This document shows positions 40,259 to 47,872 of a stretch of DNA of 62,521 nucleotides, one piece after another. Source of the DNA: a virus. A program made the translations under genes and the position numbers. The stretch is from positions 1 through 62,521 of IMG/VR virus record IMGVR_UViG_3300044691_000265; one strand, written 5' to 3'. Every line of letters starts with the position of its first letter. The stretch's first letter is position 1. The notes under the pieces were generated by a model. The model worked only from the letters and a program-made list of their open reading frames with translations, did no database searches and was not told the DNA's origin.

Positions 40259-41404
40259 TCAGGGCGCCGGCTGCAGGACGATCAGGTCCGGCGTCGAGCC
40301 CATGGTCAGCGTCACGGTCGCCGCCGTGGTCGGTGCCGACAGGCCGGAGACGACGATCGGCGTCGGCGTGCCGAGGAACAGGCCGCCGTCGTAGATCGCC
40401 GCGACCGAGGTCAGGGCTCCGGCCGTCTGCGCCAGCCCGATCTGGGCCGGACGCGGGCGCCAGGCGAGGCCGAGCTTGGCCGGCGTGGCGTTGGTCGTGG
40501 ATGCGGTCGGCACGCCGCCGAGCGTGGTCAGCAGCGCGTTGGCCGCGCCGAAGCCGGCACCGCCGGCCGTCACCGAGGCCGCAGTCACCGTCTGCATCAC
40601 GATCGCCGACAGGGTCGCCCCCGTGCCGGCACCGGCCGCAGTCAGCGAGAAGGTCGAGATCGAGGCGAGCGGCGCGCCGTTGTTGGTGCACAGCACCCCG
40701 GTGATGACGCCCGTACCGAAGGTCGCCAGCACGACCGTCGCGGCGGTGATGCCCGAATTGATGTTCGGGTCGGTCGGGTTCGGCAGGAGCGTCGCCGTCG
40801 GCGCGGAGGCATAGCCGGCGCCCGCGTTCGTGAAAGACACCGCGCTGACCGTGCCGTTGGCGATGGTGGCATAGGCCGAGGCCGCGATGCCGCCGATGCC
40901 GTTCGCGTTCGAACTGGGACCGGCCGGCGCCGGGATGAGCACAAGCGGGGCGACACCATAGCCGGTGCCGGCGTTCGAGATCGTGCTGACCGACAGCGCG
41001 CCACCGACGATCGGCGACCAGGTCGAGTTGCCGGCGCTGGCCGCCACAGTGGTGGTCGACTGGACGTAGTTCGTGCCGCCGCCGGTCACTTCGGCGCCGA
41101 CCGGACAGCCGGTCAGGTTGGCCAGGCGAGTATTGAACCCATCCGACTTGATGAAGCGCGGGCCGTCGGACCAGCCGGCGGTCGACGAGAACGCCCAGGT
41201 GCCGTTGACCGGGTCGACATACTGCGCGACACAATACGACCCGCCGCCGACATACCAATCACCGGACGGCAGCGGGATCGTGTCGCCGGGCGCCAGTGCC
41301 AGACGGTTGCTGCTGAAATCATACGGCGCGCTGAACAGTTCCGTCGGATACAGGTACTGAGCAAGCGGAAGCCCAATTCCGGGGCCGCTAAGCGGTTGGG
41401 GCAT
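40259..41404 (-). CDS. Capsid-adjacent virion protein with PG-x-GY-like repeats
   Basis: 381 residues, first gene after the capsid. N-terminus YLYPTELFSAPYDFSSNRLA, then VGGGSYCVAQYVDPVNGTWA; residues about 140-300 are repeats of the same beta module as in 36504 and 38568 (NAGTGYGVAPLVLI, NAGAGYASAPTATL). The rest is beta-rich and ends in GSTPDLIVLQPAP. Probably a head decoration or fibre protein. Confidence 0.65.
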   Translation of the reverse strand: MPQPLSGPGIGLPLAQYLYPTELFSAPYDFSSNRLALAPGDTIPLPSGDWYVGGGSYCVAQYVDPVNGTWAFSSTAGWSDGPRFIKSDGFNTRLANLTGCPVGAEVTGGGTNYVQSTTTVAASAGNSTWSPIVGGALSVSTISNAGTGYGVAPLVLIPAPAGPSSNANGIGGIAASAYATIANGTVSAVSFTNAGAGYASAPTATLLPNPTDPNINSGITAATVVLATFGTGVITGVLCTNNGAPLASISTFSLTAAGAGTGATLSAIVMQTVTAASVTAGGAGFGAANALLTTLGGVPTASTTNATPAKLGLAWRPRPAQIGLAQTAGALTSVAAIYDGGLFLGTPTPIVVSGLSAPTTAATVTLTMGSTPDLIVLQPAP

Positions 41405-41453
41405 TATACCACTCCTCGAAGATGGGTAGCGCTGCTATTGCAACCGTAGATCA

Positions 41454-42497
41454 TTACCATGAGGCGCCACCGAGCCCGAACCCCCAAAACCCCGAAACGG
41501 ATTTTGCGCTCAGGAAGTCGTATCCGAAGATACAGACGCCCTGCTGACCGATCTGGCCGAGCGGAACCAAAGAATAGAAGCCGGAAAAGTCGAAGAACGC
41601 ATCCTCGCTGACATAGAGGTTACTGTACTTGACGTTGCACCCGAAGATATTCCCCTTGGGTACGAAGTGATCGGCGAAGATCGGCACGCCGGATACATTC
41701 AGATTCGGGAAGGACGACCGGGCCGAACTGTTGATGTCGTACTTACTGGCGTTGCCCGGCGTGACGAACTGCTGCTCGTTGCCGATGAAGTCGCCGTTGA
41801 GCGTGGCGTGATCGGCCGGGTTCATGACGACGAAGGTCGGGGACTCACCGCCGGCATTGTCGGTCACATATTCGAGGAACGCCGCCATCGCCTTGCGGGT
41901 GAAGCCGCTCGACCCGAGCGACCAGGGTGCGGCGCCGAGATTGATGTACTGGCCTTGGAACGCTTGGTTGCCGGCCGCGAGGCGGTTGATGCCGCCGTAG
42001 CTCGGGACGTTCGTGCCATTGTCGAACGCGTCGATGAACGAGTTCGGATAGAGCGAATTACCAGAATTGTTGGTGAACAGCAGCCGCGCCACGTTCTGCC
42101 GGGTGACGGCATAGGCGTCGTTCATGCGGGCCTTCAGCACGCTGATCTCGCGATCGGTCGCCTGGGTAACCGTTTCGCCGAACGGCAGCGGGATCGGCAC
42201 AACCCAATAAGCCAGATTGAACTGGCCGTTCTGGATGCCGGGAATGATGTTCGGCGAGTTGAAGCCGCCGCCGTAGCCGGTGAACTGGCCCTGGACCATC
42301 GACTGGCCCTGCATCGGGATGGTGACCTGGTTCAAGCCGCCGGCCGCGCGCTGGGCACCACCCATCAGGTAGTAAAGCGTCGGAGATGCGAAATACATCT
42401 GCACGAACAGCTTCGGAACGAAGGCGCGTCGAGTAACAGCAGTTAGCTCATTGTAGAGCCCCCCAGTCGGCGCAACTCCAAGTCCAGGAATAGGCAA
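41454..42497 (-). CDS. Major capsid protein
   Basis: 347 residues. The sequence has no enzymatic motif but the expected features of an HK97-fold shell protein: a long N-arm (GLYNELTAVTRRAFVPKLFV), an acidic-polar core rich in Asn and Gly (NLAYWVVPIPLPFGETV, then SLYPNSFIDAFDNGTNVPSY) and a P-domain-like segment FVVMNPADHATLNG. Order scaffold-(HNH)-capsid supports the call. Ribosome site AGGAGG is 7 nt upstream. Confidence 0.8.
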   Translation of the reverse strand: MPIPGLGVAPTGGLYNELTAVTRRAFVPKLFVQMYFASPTLYYLMGGAQRAAGGLNQVTIPMQGQSMVQGQFTGYGGGFNSPNIIPGIQNGQFNLAYWVVPIPLPFGETVTQATDREISVLKARMNDAYAVTRQNVARLLFTNNSGNSLYPNSFIDAFDNGTNVPSYGGINRLAAGNQAFQGQYINLGAAPWSLGSSGFTRKAMAAFLEYVTDNAGGESPTFVVMNPADHATLNGDFIGNEQQFVTPGNASKYDINSSARSSFPNLNVSGVPIFADHFVPKGNIFGCNVKYSNLYVSEDAFFDFSGFYSLVPLGQIGQQGVCIFGYDFLSAKSVSGFWGFGLGGASW

Positions 42498-42509
42498 ATT
42501 GACCTCCTA

Positions 42510-43106
42510 CTAGATCAGCGCAGCGATGCCTGACACCGCTTGAGAAGGGGTGAATGGGCAGATGTCGATTCCGTATTGCTTGAGAAACGACAGGCTGAAG
42601 CTGATCTTGTCTTGAACGCGCTGACCCGACGGGTGCTGCTTATTCCAAAGCTCAAGATTTTCCGGCGCATTGTCGAGGCGAACGCCATTCAGGTGATGGA
42701 CGGTCTCTTGCGCCAGAAGCGGGCGGCCGATCATCTTTTCCATGACCAGGCGGTGTTCCGGGACGTAGCGTTCACCGACGCGGCGAAGGCGATAGCCGTT
42801 CTTGTCGATCACGCCGTCGGGGTAGGTTTGCGCTGCGTCAGCGCATCCCTTCGAGCAGAACTTGGTCGTGTAATCGAAACTGCCGTGCGCCATGCGCCGC
42901 CGAGCAACGACCTTATGGCAGTGTTCACACTCGTGCGTCGGCGTCGGGATGCGCTGTTGCGCGTGGTAGCAAGCCGCCGAACAGAAGCGACGAGCCGCAC
43001 CCTTCCGAGCCTCGTAGGCTTTCGCCTGGCTACCATGGATCGCGAATGTCACGGAGCAGCGCTCACAGGACATCTCGATCTTGGGAAGAGCGCGGTGGTT
43101 GCGCAT
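42510..43106 (-). CDS. HNH homing endonuclease between scaffold and capsid
   Basis: 198 residues from ATG at 43106. Three zinc-binding elements precede the nuclease (CERCSVTF..FCSAACY; CEHCHKVV..FCSKGCAD), then the HNH core YVPEHRLVMEKMIGRP, TVHHLNGVRLDNAPENLELW. This is the standard freestanding phage homing endonuclease layout. It overlaps the scaffold stop by four bases but plays no structural role. Confidence 0.85.
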   Translation of the reverse strand: MRNHRALPKIEMSCERCSVTFAIHGSQAKAYEARKGAARRFCSAACYHAQQRIPTPTHECEHCHKVVARRRMAHGSFDYTTKFCSKGCADAAQTYPDGVIDKNGYRLRRVGERYVPEHRLVMEKMIGRPLLAQETVHHLNGVRLDNAPENLELWNKQHPSGQRVQDKISFSLSFLKQYGIDICPFTPSQAVSGIAALI

Positions 43107-43699
43107 CACCGACGCGAGCCGCCGCGGAAATCGTTGAGAGATTTATTGATGAGCACGTTGAGCGAGCGGTCGTCGTCGCCCTTGGCTTCCATCAGGCGCT
43201 GGCGCTCGGCCTCGTCGCTGTCGGTCTCCGTGTCGTCGAACAGGTTCCAGCCGCCCGAACCACGGGGCTGAGCCGGTTCCGGTGGCGGATTGAGGCGATC
43301 GAACAGGGCGGCGGCGGCTTCGAGATCGGGCAGCCCGCGCTCTTCGGCGAACTTCTCGACCGCGTCGATGCCCTGGTCGGTGTAGCCGGCCCTGGCCAGG
43401 CTGGACCGCTGACGGCCCCAGTTATCGGCGAATTCCTTGACCTTCTTGTCGGCCGCGGCCTGTTCCTTCTCGGCCTCGCGTTCGGCCTTCTCGGCGGCGA
43501 ACTCGGACCGGATCTTCTCGACTTCGCTCATGACCTCGGTCTTGGCGTCGAGTTCCGGAATGACGGCGTTCGGATTGACCTTCTTGGTCGCCTGATGCAC
43601 GAGCCGGCGCGCTTCCGGATGGGCCAGCATCGCCTGGTACAGCGTGGTCAACTGCTGCTGCGCGGCGTACTGCTGCTCGTCGATCTCGCGCGTGGCCAT
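43106..43699 (-). CDS. Scaffolding protein
   Basis: 197 residues, highly charged and helical: EVEKIRSEFAAEKAEREAEK, then QAAADKKVKEFADNW, with a disordered Pro/Gly segment and a basic C-terminus (NVLINKSLNDFRGGSRR) that would bind capsid subunits. Such composition directly before the capsid gene is characteristic. It guides procapsid assembly and leaves before packaging. Confidence 0.75.
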   Translation of the reverse strand: MATREIDEQQYAAQQQLTTLYQAMLAHPEARRLVHQATKKVNPNAVIPELDAKTEVMSEVEKIRSEFAAEKAEREAEKEQAAADKKVKEFADNWGRQRSSLARAGYTDQGIDAVEKFAEERGLPDLEAAAALFDRLNPPPEPAQPRGSGGWNLFDDTETDSDEAERQRLMEAKGDDDRSLNVLINKSLNDFRGGSRR

Positions 43700-43701
43700 G
43701 A

Positions 43702-43881
43702 TTACTTCGAGCCCCCGTTGGGCACATGGCGGATCGACAGGTCAGGCGACTTGGGCGACCCGGCCGGCAGGCTCGACTTGCGACCACCGATATCGATCTG
43801 CTCCATGTCGACGCGCACGATCTGGGCGTCGGCCTTCATGGGGAGAGACTTCGTAGCGTCCTGAAATAGGTTGCTGGCCAT
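43702..43881 (-). CDS. Small structural-region protein, 59 residues
   Basis: ATG at 43881 with AGGAA 8 nt upstream; stop TAA at 43704-43702, two bases before the scaffold start. Encodes MASNLFQDATKSLPMKADAQ, then IVRVDMEQIDIGGRKSS, ending PNGGSK. Could be a head-completion or scaffold-accessory peptide; no family recognised. Confidence 0.65.
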   Translation of the reverse strand: MASNLFQDATKSLPMKADAQIVRVDMEQIDIGGRKSSLPAGSPKSPDLSIRHVPNGGSK

Positions 43882-43890
43882 GATGAATTC

Positions 43891-44304
43891 CTATTGTCCG
43901 GGGGGCGGTTGAGGGGCGCCGCCTGATGGCGGGCCGGAGGCCGGGGGCTGCGCCGCCTGGGCGCGCATGGCCTGCATCTGCGGACCGGCCTGCTGTTGCC
44001 GCAGCATCATCTGCTGCATGGCGTTGTTCTGGCCGGCGGGACCGACGGCGCCGGGCGGCACGAACTTGACGAGCTTTCGGATCGCCTCGCCCAATGCCAT
44101 ACCCGGCTCCGATGCGGCGCCAACGAGCGGCATCGTCTCCGACATGAGCTTGACGATCAGCGACAGCCTCTGAAGGCCGGCAACCTCTTGTCCGCGGTTC
44201 TGTGTCGGACCCGTCGCTGGGGAGGAACCAAACGGCGGCTGACCCGTGCCGGGACCGGCAGAAGCGGGAGGTTGACCTGGGACTGATGGCTGAGCGGCGC
44301 TCAT
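43891..44304 (-). CDS. Proline/glutamine-rich virion-region protein
   Basis: 137 residues. Pro/Gly/Ala-rich ends flank a helical core (LSLIVKLMSETMPLVGAASE, then ALGEAIRKLVKFVP) and a Gln-rich segment (NNAMQQMMLRQQQAGPQMQA). Composition resembles small capsid-accessory or assembly proteins. No family recognised. Confidence 0.6.
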   Translation of the reverse strand: MSAAQPSVPGQPPASAGPGTGQPPFGSSPATGPTQNRGQEVAGLQRLSLIVKLMSETMPLVGAASEPGMALGEAIRKLVKFVPPGAVGPAGQNNAMQQMMLRQQQAGPQMQAMRAQAAQPPASGPPSGGAPQPPPGQ

Positions 44305-44315
44305 GTCAGCGGCGG

Positions 44316-44363
44316 CTAGTGCTTGCGGCCCTTACGGCCCTTGCGACGCAGACGCTTGTCCAT
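44316..44363 (-). CDS. Fifteen-residue basic microprotein
   Basis: ATG at 44363 has TTGGAG with a 7-base gap, a strong ribosome site. The product is MDKRLRRKGRKGRKH, nine of fifteen residues Lys or Arg, and the gene sits 12 bases before the next one. It could neutralise DNA in the capsid, bind RNA, or be a translation leader. Too short for confident calling; the site and clean context argue that it is translated. Confidence 0.5.
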   Translation of the reverse strand: MDKRLRRKGRKGRKH

Positions 44364-44554
44364 GACTGATCTCCAATCTAGGTTGCGGATACCCCAGGAT
44401 TCCTCGTTTCAACCGCCACCAGAGTCTCAACCGAGACTTGGAAGCAATTTTGCCTGGGCAATCGAACCGTATGGAGGGAGGACTTTGCGACGCTAATTTC
44501 TTGTGCTATTCAATGCACATCGCGTACATGAAATATTTGGCATCCATGGCAAGT
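44364..44554. other. Intergenic region between divergent transcripts
   Basis: Holds a perfect hairpin AGTCTC-AACC-GAGACT (44423-44438) and a possible rightward promoter (TTGTGC near 44500, 18 bases, TACATG) ahead of the island gene. The ribosome site of the microprotein lies at its left end. Promoter call is weak. Confidence 0.4.
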
Positions 44555-44737
44555 ATGATCCAGCCACCCGATTACATGACGCCAAAGCAAGCTGCGGCCT
44601 ATCTCGGCATGTCAGTTCAGTGGGTATGGAAGAAGATCAGTTCAGGAGATGGCCCGCCGATCAAACGTCGAGGAAAAAAGATCCTGATGCTTTCTCAGGA
44701 CGTCATCAAGTGGAACGAGAACAAGATCATTCCGTGA
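44555..44737 (+). CDS. Small AlpA/MerR-type helix-turn-helix protein
   Basis: 60 residues from ATG at 44555; a longer frame reaches 44471 or further without a clear ribosome site. MTPKQAAAYLGMSVQWVWKK, then GDGPPIKRRGKKILML, is the excisionase-type winged helix. It opens a rightward island inside the leftward late block, so it may regulate the island or the neighbouring late genes. Its stop overlaps the next start. Confidence 0.65.
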   Translation: MIQPPDYMTPKQAAAYLGMSVQWVWKKISSGDGPPIKRRGKKILMLSQDVIKWNENKIIP

Positions 44738-44931
44738 ACAACTTGAAGAATACTCGTGCTTGTCGGCGCGTGCGTCATGTGGACCGAAAAAGCGCCGAAA
44801 TCGCGCAAAAACGGTCGAATTTCCCCGGTTTAACGGTCTACCGGTGCCTCGATTGCAGGGGCTGGCACTTGGCAAAAAAGCGCAAAAACGCCCCGAAAAC
44901 CCTCAAAAAGAGCGAGAACTCAGATGTTTAG
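44734..44931 (+). CDS. Small zinc-finger-like protein, 65 residues
   Basis: GTG at 44734 overlaps the preceding TGA. Very basic; the centre TVYRCLDCRGWHLAKKRK is the CxxC...WHL motif of a family of tiny phage and phage-associated zinc proteins. Likely binds nucleic acid. Part of the rightward island. Confidence 0.6.
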   Translation: MNNLKNTRACRRVRHVDRKSAEIAQKRSNFPGLTVYRCLDCRGWHLAKKRKNAPKTLKKSENSDV

Positions 44932-45271
44932 CGCGACGATCATCTTCGGACCGGGCCTGACGCCCTGCACGCTCAACTTCCGCAAGCTCGACGACGCACT
45001 GAAGATCAAGCGCGGGTTTGACGACGCGGTCGAAGCCGAGAACGCCATCCTGCTGATCACCGACGATTTCGGACAGCATGTGTCGATCGCCAGGCCGTTT
45101 CACGCCTGCGTCGTCTCCGATCTCAACGCGCAGATCGAGGCCGACATCGAAAAGGCGCTGGTCGGCGCTCGAACCCAGGCGAAGGCCCAGACCGCGGCCG
45201 GCAACGACCCGGTGCTGCGCCTCGGCATGACGAACGGCGGCATGGGGTATCCGGGGCAGCGGCTCGGCTAG
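44924..45271 (+). CDS. Hypothetical protein of the rightward island
   Basis: 115 residues. MFSATIIFGPGLTPCTLNFR, then ILLITDDFGQHVSIARPFHA, an alternating beta pattern with a helical C-terminus. Ends four bases inside the convergent membrane-protein gene. No family recognised. Confidence 0.6.
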   Translation: MFSATIIFGPGLTPCTLNFRKLDDALKIKRGFDDAVEAENAILLITDDFGQHVSIARPFHACVVSDLNAQIEADIEKALVGARTQAKAQTAAGNDPVLRLGMTNGGMGYPGQRLG

Positions 45272-45498
45272 AGGCGGCCGAGGCGCGGCCAGATCCCGCC
45301 GCCGTTGACCGCGTTCAGCAATAGGCTGATGCACAGCAAGGCGATGATCACGATCAGGATGACCTGTGCCACTTGCTGGACGGGCGGCGGCAGCAACGAG
45401 ATGATCGCCCTGCCCGCCCACCAGAGCAGACCCAACACCGCGCAGAACACCAGCAAGTAGAGCAGCACGCCTATGATGCCTCCGGCCGCGAACATCAT
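45268..45498 (-). CDS. Two-span membrane protein
   Basis: 76 residues with AGGGAGA directly upstream. Two hydrophobic helices (IIGVLLYLLVFCAVLGLLWW and VILIVIIALLCISLLLNAV) linked by ISLLPPPVQQ. Encoded directly after the portal. Not obviously holin; it may help assembly at the membrane or modify host permeability. Confidence 0.6.
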   Translation of the reverse strand: MMFAAGGIIGVLLYLLVFCAVLGLLWWAGRAIISLLPPPVQQVAQVILIVIIALLCISLLLNAVNGGGIWPRLGRL

Positions 45499-45510
45499 CG
45501 TTCTCCCTGG

Positions 45511-47238
45511 TTAATGGTGGCTCTTGCTGTGCGTGATCGCCTTGGCATACGCCTCAGGATCTGCTTTCTTCAGTTCTTCGAGCATCTTCTGTTCGGCCTG
45601 CTGTTTCGCCTTCAGCCGGGCCTGCAACTGGTCCTTCTGCGGGTAGGGCAGCATGTCGATCGCCGAGTGGCCGTCGACGAAGCCGGACTTGACGCCGAAC
45701 GCGACGAGCTGCTGATGATCGTCGGCGAAGATCGGCGAGCCGGAATGGCTGTCGACACAGACGCGGCGGTCCTCGGGCAGATCGCTCATGATGAAGCTGG
45801 TCTTCTCGATCGCCTCCATCGTCGAGCCGTCGGTCCAATACGACCGGCCGTCCTTCGCCTCCATCAGCGACAGGCGCAGATCGGCTGCGGCAGCGCACTG
45901 GCGCTCGACCAGCAGCGACCGGTCGCGCAGTCGGGGACTGGCCGTCTTCATCAGCGTCTCGGCATGGTTGCCGGCGCGCACCCCCGGCTCGCCACCACCG
46001 CCCAGGATGTTGTCGAAGCCGCCCAGATTGTCGATGATCCGCTGCATGAAATTGAGCATGTCGAGAGTCTGCGCCGGGAACGCCGGGGTCAGATCCTGCA
46101 TCGAAGCACCCGGCGGCGCGTTGAAAAAGCCGGCGGCGCGTGAGGCGTCATAGACCTCGTCGGTCAGGCCGTCATAACCCGAGAACCCCAGGATCTTATC
46201 GATCTGCAGCCCGAACAGCCGGCGGGCATCGTCGGCCCACTCCGACAGCAGCGCCTGGGGCTCGATCAGATCGGACAGTTCCGAACGGCCCCAGAAATAG
46301 CCGGCGACCTCGTTCGGCTGGATCAGCGTGTACGGGTGCAGCCCGGAATGGCTATCGCCGGGGATCAGCAGGTTGCATTTCTTGAACATCGGCGCGATCA
46401 GGATGTCGGGCTCGATGATCTGGATCGTGGTGTAATCGTCGCGGTCCTGGACCCAAAGCTCGTGCATCTTGACCATCGGCGCGGTCACTTCGGGGCCGAT
46501 CATCGCGGCGTTCGGGTCGCTGCCCAGGCCGACGATACCGCCGGGCATCGGCTTGGTCGACCCGGTGACGCCGGTCGACAGGGTGGCGCTCGACAGCACC
46601 TGATGGAAGAAACTGTTGTAGTCGCTGCTGGCTTGGCCTTGAGCAGCGTTGGCCTTGATCCGGCTATAGAGCTTCTGCGCATCGGGCAGATGCGCGATCC
46701 GGGACCAGACCTCCGGCATGGTGAGCATGATCGTCTCGCACATCGCCGGCTGGCGCGACAGTTCGTTGATGTCCTCGCGGTAGACGCCGAACTGCCAGGG
46801 CATGACCAGACTCTTCTGATAGGTCGGCACCTTGTCCGGGCCTTCCTGCTGCGGCCATTGCTTCAGCAGCGTGGAGCCCAGTTTCAGGCTTTCGAACACG
46901 CCTTGGGCGAACACCATGTCGGTGTTGTTGCGCTCGAAGTCGCGGGTCAGGATGCGTGACGCCTCCGCGCCCATCGCCAGGATGTTCGGCGGGTATTGGT
47001 TCTCGAAATCGACCACGAAGCGCAGATCGGTCGGGCTGAACAGATGGGCGGCTAGGCGGTCGATATGCGCGTGGAGCTTGTTGATCAGCGAGCGCGTGCC
47101 ATCCTGCCGGCCGGTCTCACAGATCGCGTTCAAGGTCCGGTAATAGGCCGCCCGCATGCCTTGCGATGATCGGCACTCGTCGATAATGCCCAGCGCCACG
47201 GGCAGCAGCTTCTTCTGATCGCTCGGCAAAAAAATCAT
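45511..47238 (-). CDS. Portal protein
   Basis: 575 residues, the usual portal length. Located between the terminase-adjacent zinc protein and the head genes, with the long helical clip/stem regions (near PPNILAMGAEASRILTRDFE) and a glycine-rich loop (NLGGFDNILGGGGEPGVRAG) typical of podovirus portals. The C-terminal tail is a charged helix. Twelve copies would form the DNA-entry ring where terminase docks. Assigned by size, order and sequence style. Confidence 0.75.
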   Translation of the reverse strand: MIFLPSDQKKLLPVALGIIDECRSSQGMRAAYYRTLNAICETGRQDGTRSLINKLHAHIDRLAAHLFSPTDLRFVVDFENQYPPNILAMGAEASRILTRDFERNNTDMVFAQGVFESLKLGSTLLKQWPQQEGPDKVPTYQKSLVMPWQFGVYREDINELSRQPAMCETIMLTMPEVWSRIAHLPDAQKLYSRIKANAAQGQASSDYNSFFHQVLSSATLSTGVTGSTKPMPGGIVGLGSDPNAAMIGPEVTAPMVKMHELWVQDRDDYTTIQIIEPDILIAPMFKKCNLLIPGDSHSGLHPYTLIQPNEVAGYFWGRSELSDLIEPQALLSEWADDARRLFGLQIDKILGFSGYDGLTDEVYDASRAAGFFNAPPGASMQDLTPAFPAQTLDMLNFMQRIIDNLGGFDNILGGGGEPGVRAGNHAETLMKTASPRLRDRSLLVERQCAAAADLRLSLMEAKDGRSYWTDGSTMEAIEKTSFIMSDLPEDRRVCVDSHSGSPIFADDHQQLVAFGVKSGFVDGHSAIDMLPYPQKDQLQARLKAKQQAEQKMLEELKKADPEAYAKAITHSKSHH

Positions 47239-47297
47239 GACGCGCCCAATCGGTGCGGTCGGGGCCGGAACTCACGGGCCAGCCATCCCGGATGCGT

Positions 47298-47870
47298 CTA
47301 GAATTTCAGGCCGCGACCGCGCTTCACCGTCTCGGCCGTGGGGACTTCGTAGACCGGCCCGCCGTTGGCCGCGTGGTTACGTCGCAGCGTGCCGGCCATC
47401 TTGGCGCCGGCATGGGCGTCGCCGCCGGTATGGGCCTGGGCCGCGAACGCCATCGCCTGCGGGTTCTGGAAGCCGCTGATATTGGGTGCCGCCTGCATGG
47501 CGCGGCTGACCGAGTTGTCGACCGGCACCGCGGCGATATCGCCTTCGCGCATATTGTCCTTCATGTTCGTGAGTTTCATGTTGTCGAACTCGGACCGGTC
47601 CTCGCCGGTCATCTCGACCGCCCGATCGATCTGCGCCTCGGCCGCGTTCTGCATGCCGCGATAGGTGCCGTCGACCGCCTGCACGACGACCCGGTTCTGC
47701 ACATGCGGCGCGACGATCGCGGCGACAAAACTGCGCACGACCGCCTCTTCGGCCTGGCTGTCGTGACCGCATAGCGGGCAGAACCTGGGAGCAGGTTCGT
47801 CGCTCGGGTGGTGCAGGAAGCTGAACTCGCCCAGGCACTCCGGGCAGCGGTACGAGCGGTATTTCGCCAT
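47298..47870 (-). CDS. Zinc-ribbon protein between terminase and portal
   Basis: 190 residues from ATG at 47870 (GGGAG upstream). The N-terminus is a zinc ribbon: YRCPECLGEFSFLHH, then FCPLCGHD. The rest is polar with NMKLTNMKDNMREGDIAAVP; no membrane segment. Its place suggests a terminase- or portal-associated factor, and it could stand in for the missing small terminase subunit, but nothing in its sequence shows that. Confidence 0.6.
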   Translation of the reverse strand: MAKYRSYRCPECLGEFSFLHHPSDEPAPRFCPLCGHDSQAEEAVVRSFVAAIVAPHVQNRVVVQAVDGTYRGMQNAAEAQIDRAVEMTGEDRSEFDNMKLTNMKDNMREGDIAAVPVDNSVSRAMQAAPNISGFQNPQAMAFAAQAHTGGDAHAGAKMAGTLRRNHAANGGPVYEVPTAETVKRGRGLKF

Positions 47871-47872
47871 GA

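Noticed and set aside
39953-41449. Plus-strand ORF of 498 codons opposite virion genes
   Set aside because: Extremely Arg-rich shadow of the capsid-adjacent and adaptor genes; no start signal.
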